A stretch of 64,000 bases of DNA, taken from Enterobacter cloacae complex sp. ECNIH7 (GTDB lineage: Bacteria; Pseudomonadota; Gammaproteobacteria; Enterobacterales; Enterobacteriaceae). The position numbers and the translations under genes were made by a program. Numbering within the stretch: the stretch's first letter is position 1; each line of letters starts with the position of its first letter. Location of the stretch: positions 2,232,001 through 2,296,000 of the forward strand of contig NZ_CP017990.1 of NCBI RefSeq assembly GCF_002208095.1, read 5' to 3'. Below, piece by piece: positions 63,728 to 64,000 of the stretch. The notes under the pieces are model-generated. The model was given only the letters and a program-made list of their open reading frames with translations. It ran no database searches and was not told the DNA's origin.

Positions 63728-64000
63728 CGGTTTCAGCAGGCTGGCGCCTGACGGTTTGTGTCCGGCCAGGTGCTGATGCTGGAAGATGCACATGCGAATG
63801 GTATTGCGGTATTCGCCGTTGATAAAGAACTCGTGAATCAGCTCGCCTTCCACCATAAAGCCCAGCTTGCGGTAGATATGGATCGCTTTCTCGTTCTCTT
63901 TATCCACGATCAGGTAAAGCTTGTAGAGGTTCAGGACGTTAAATCCATAATCCATCGCCAGCTTCGCTGCCCGTGAGGCAAGGCCTTTTCCCTGATGTTC
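63716..64000 (-). CDS. speG: spermidine N(1)-acetyltransferase SpeG (3' part, runs off the window)
   Basis: The last 94 codons of a GNAT acetyltransferase are present: [20 protein letters not shown] (acetyl-CoA motif), [20 protein letters not shown] and the ending LLKPTAQ. This matches E. coli SpeG, which acetylates spermidine and spermine to lower polyamine toxicity. The 5' half lies beyond base 64000. Confidence 0.93.
   Translation of the reverse strand, partial: EHQGKGLASRAAKLAMDYGFNVLNLYKLYLIVDKENEKAIHIYRKLGFMVEGELIHEFFINGEYRNTIRMCIFQHQHLAGHKPSGASLLKPTAQ

Noticed and set aside
1-64000. CRISPR arrays, tRNA and rRNA genes, insertion sequences
   Set aside because: I found no spaced repeat array, no cloverleaf or rRNA sequence, and no transposase; the only regular repeats are those listed.

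Overview
The window is a piece of an enterobacterial chromosome, most likely an Enterobacter of the cloacae complex. The evidence is the ynfD-ynfC-speG block, ynfL-mlc-bioD2-clcB, asr-ydgU, mdtJI-tqsA, a Salmonella-type osmVWXY operon, and chromosomal rarA-oqxAB-oqxR. Species assignment is inference from gene content and protein resemblance only.

Layout. 0-3 kb: a type VI secretion (T6SS) phospholipase effector with its lipoprotein immunity gene, abutting the 3' stump of a LysR gene. 3-12.6 kb: a MocR regulator divergent from an arylamine N-acetyltransferase; a regulator/sensor/adaptor/RND-pump operon; mipA divergent from it. 12.5-21.2 kb: housekeeping genes (yajD, two oxidoreductases, tqsA, mdtJI with an upstream short ORF, ydgD, ydgU, asr, a DsbC-like protein, an M32 carboxypeptidase). 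21.3-22.6 kb: an orphan Hcp operon. 22.7-32 kb: ynfM, ynfL, mlc, bioD2, clcB and the osmU osmoprotectant ABC transporter. 32-42 kb: accessory genes (DUF1275, GST, SnoaL-like, two DUF1254 proteins, MscS-like channel, FadL-like porin, a LexA-controlled yebG). 42-47.4 kb: rarA/oqxAB/oqxR. 47.5-50 kb: a decaying locus with a response regulator fused to a histidine kinase and a broken mipA paralogue. 50-53.3 kb: VOC protein, SulP transporter, dmsD. 53.4-62.5 kb: a ynfE-type molybdoenzyme gene split by an insertion. 62.6-64 kb: ynfD, ynfC and the 3' part of speG.

The most interesting object is the insertion that splits ynfE: a compact element of about 6,680 bp (54383-61073) bounded by 11-bp direct repeats. 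It encodes a tyrosine integrase, a HEPN-like protein, a KilA-N protein, a small protein, a reverse-strand membrane protein, a coiled-coil scaffold-like protein, a HK97-type capsid-like protein, a 53-aa protein that resembles an arm-binding domain, and a 33-aa membrane peptide. It encodes no polymerase, primase, terminase, portal or tail. Two sequences inside it look like promoters of T7/T3-type single-subunit phage RNA polymerases, one matching the phage T3 consensus at 19 of 23 positions. The scaffold-capsid-hairpin order copies the gene 9 / gene 10 / T-phi order of T7. The element has only four GATC sites, three of them clustered in one intergenic region. My reading is an integrative satellite that depends on T7-like (autographivirus) helper phages, uses the helper's RNA polymerase to switch on its own capsid genes, and restores ynfE when it excises. 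I do not recall a described satellite family with this combination.
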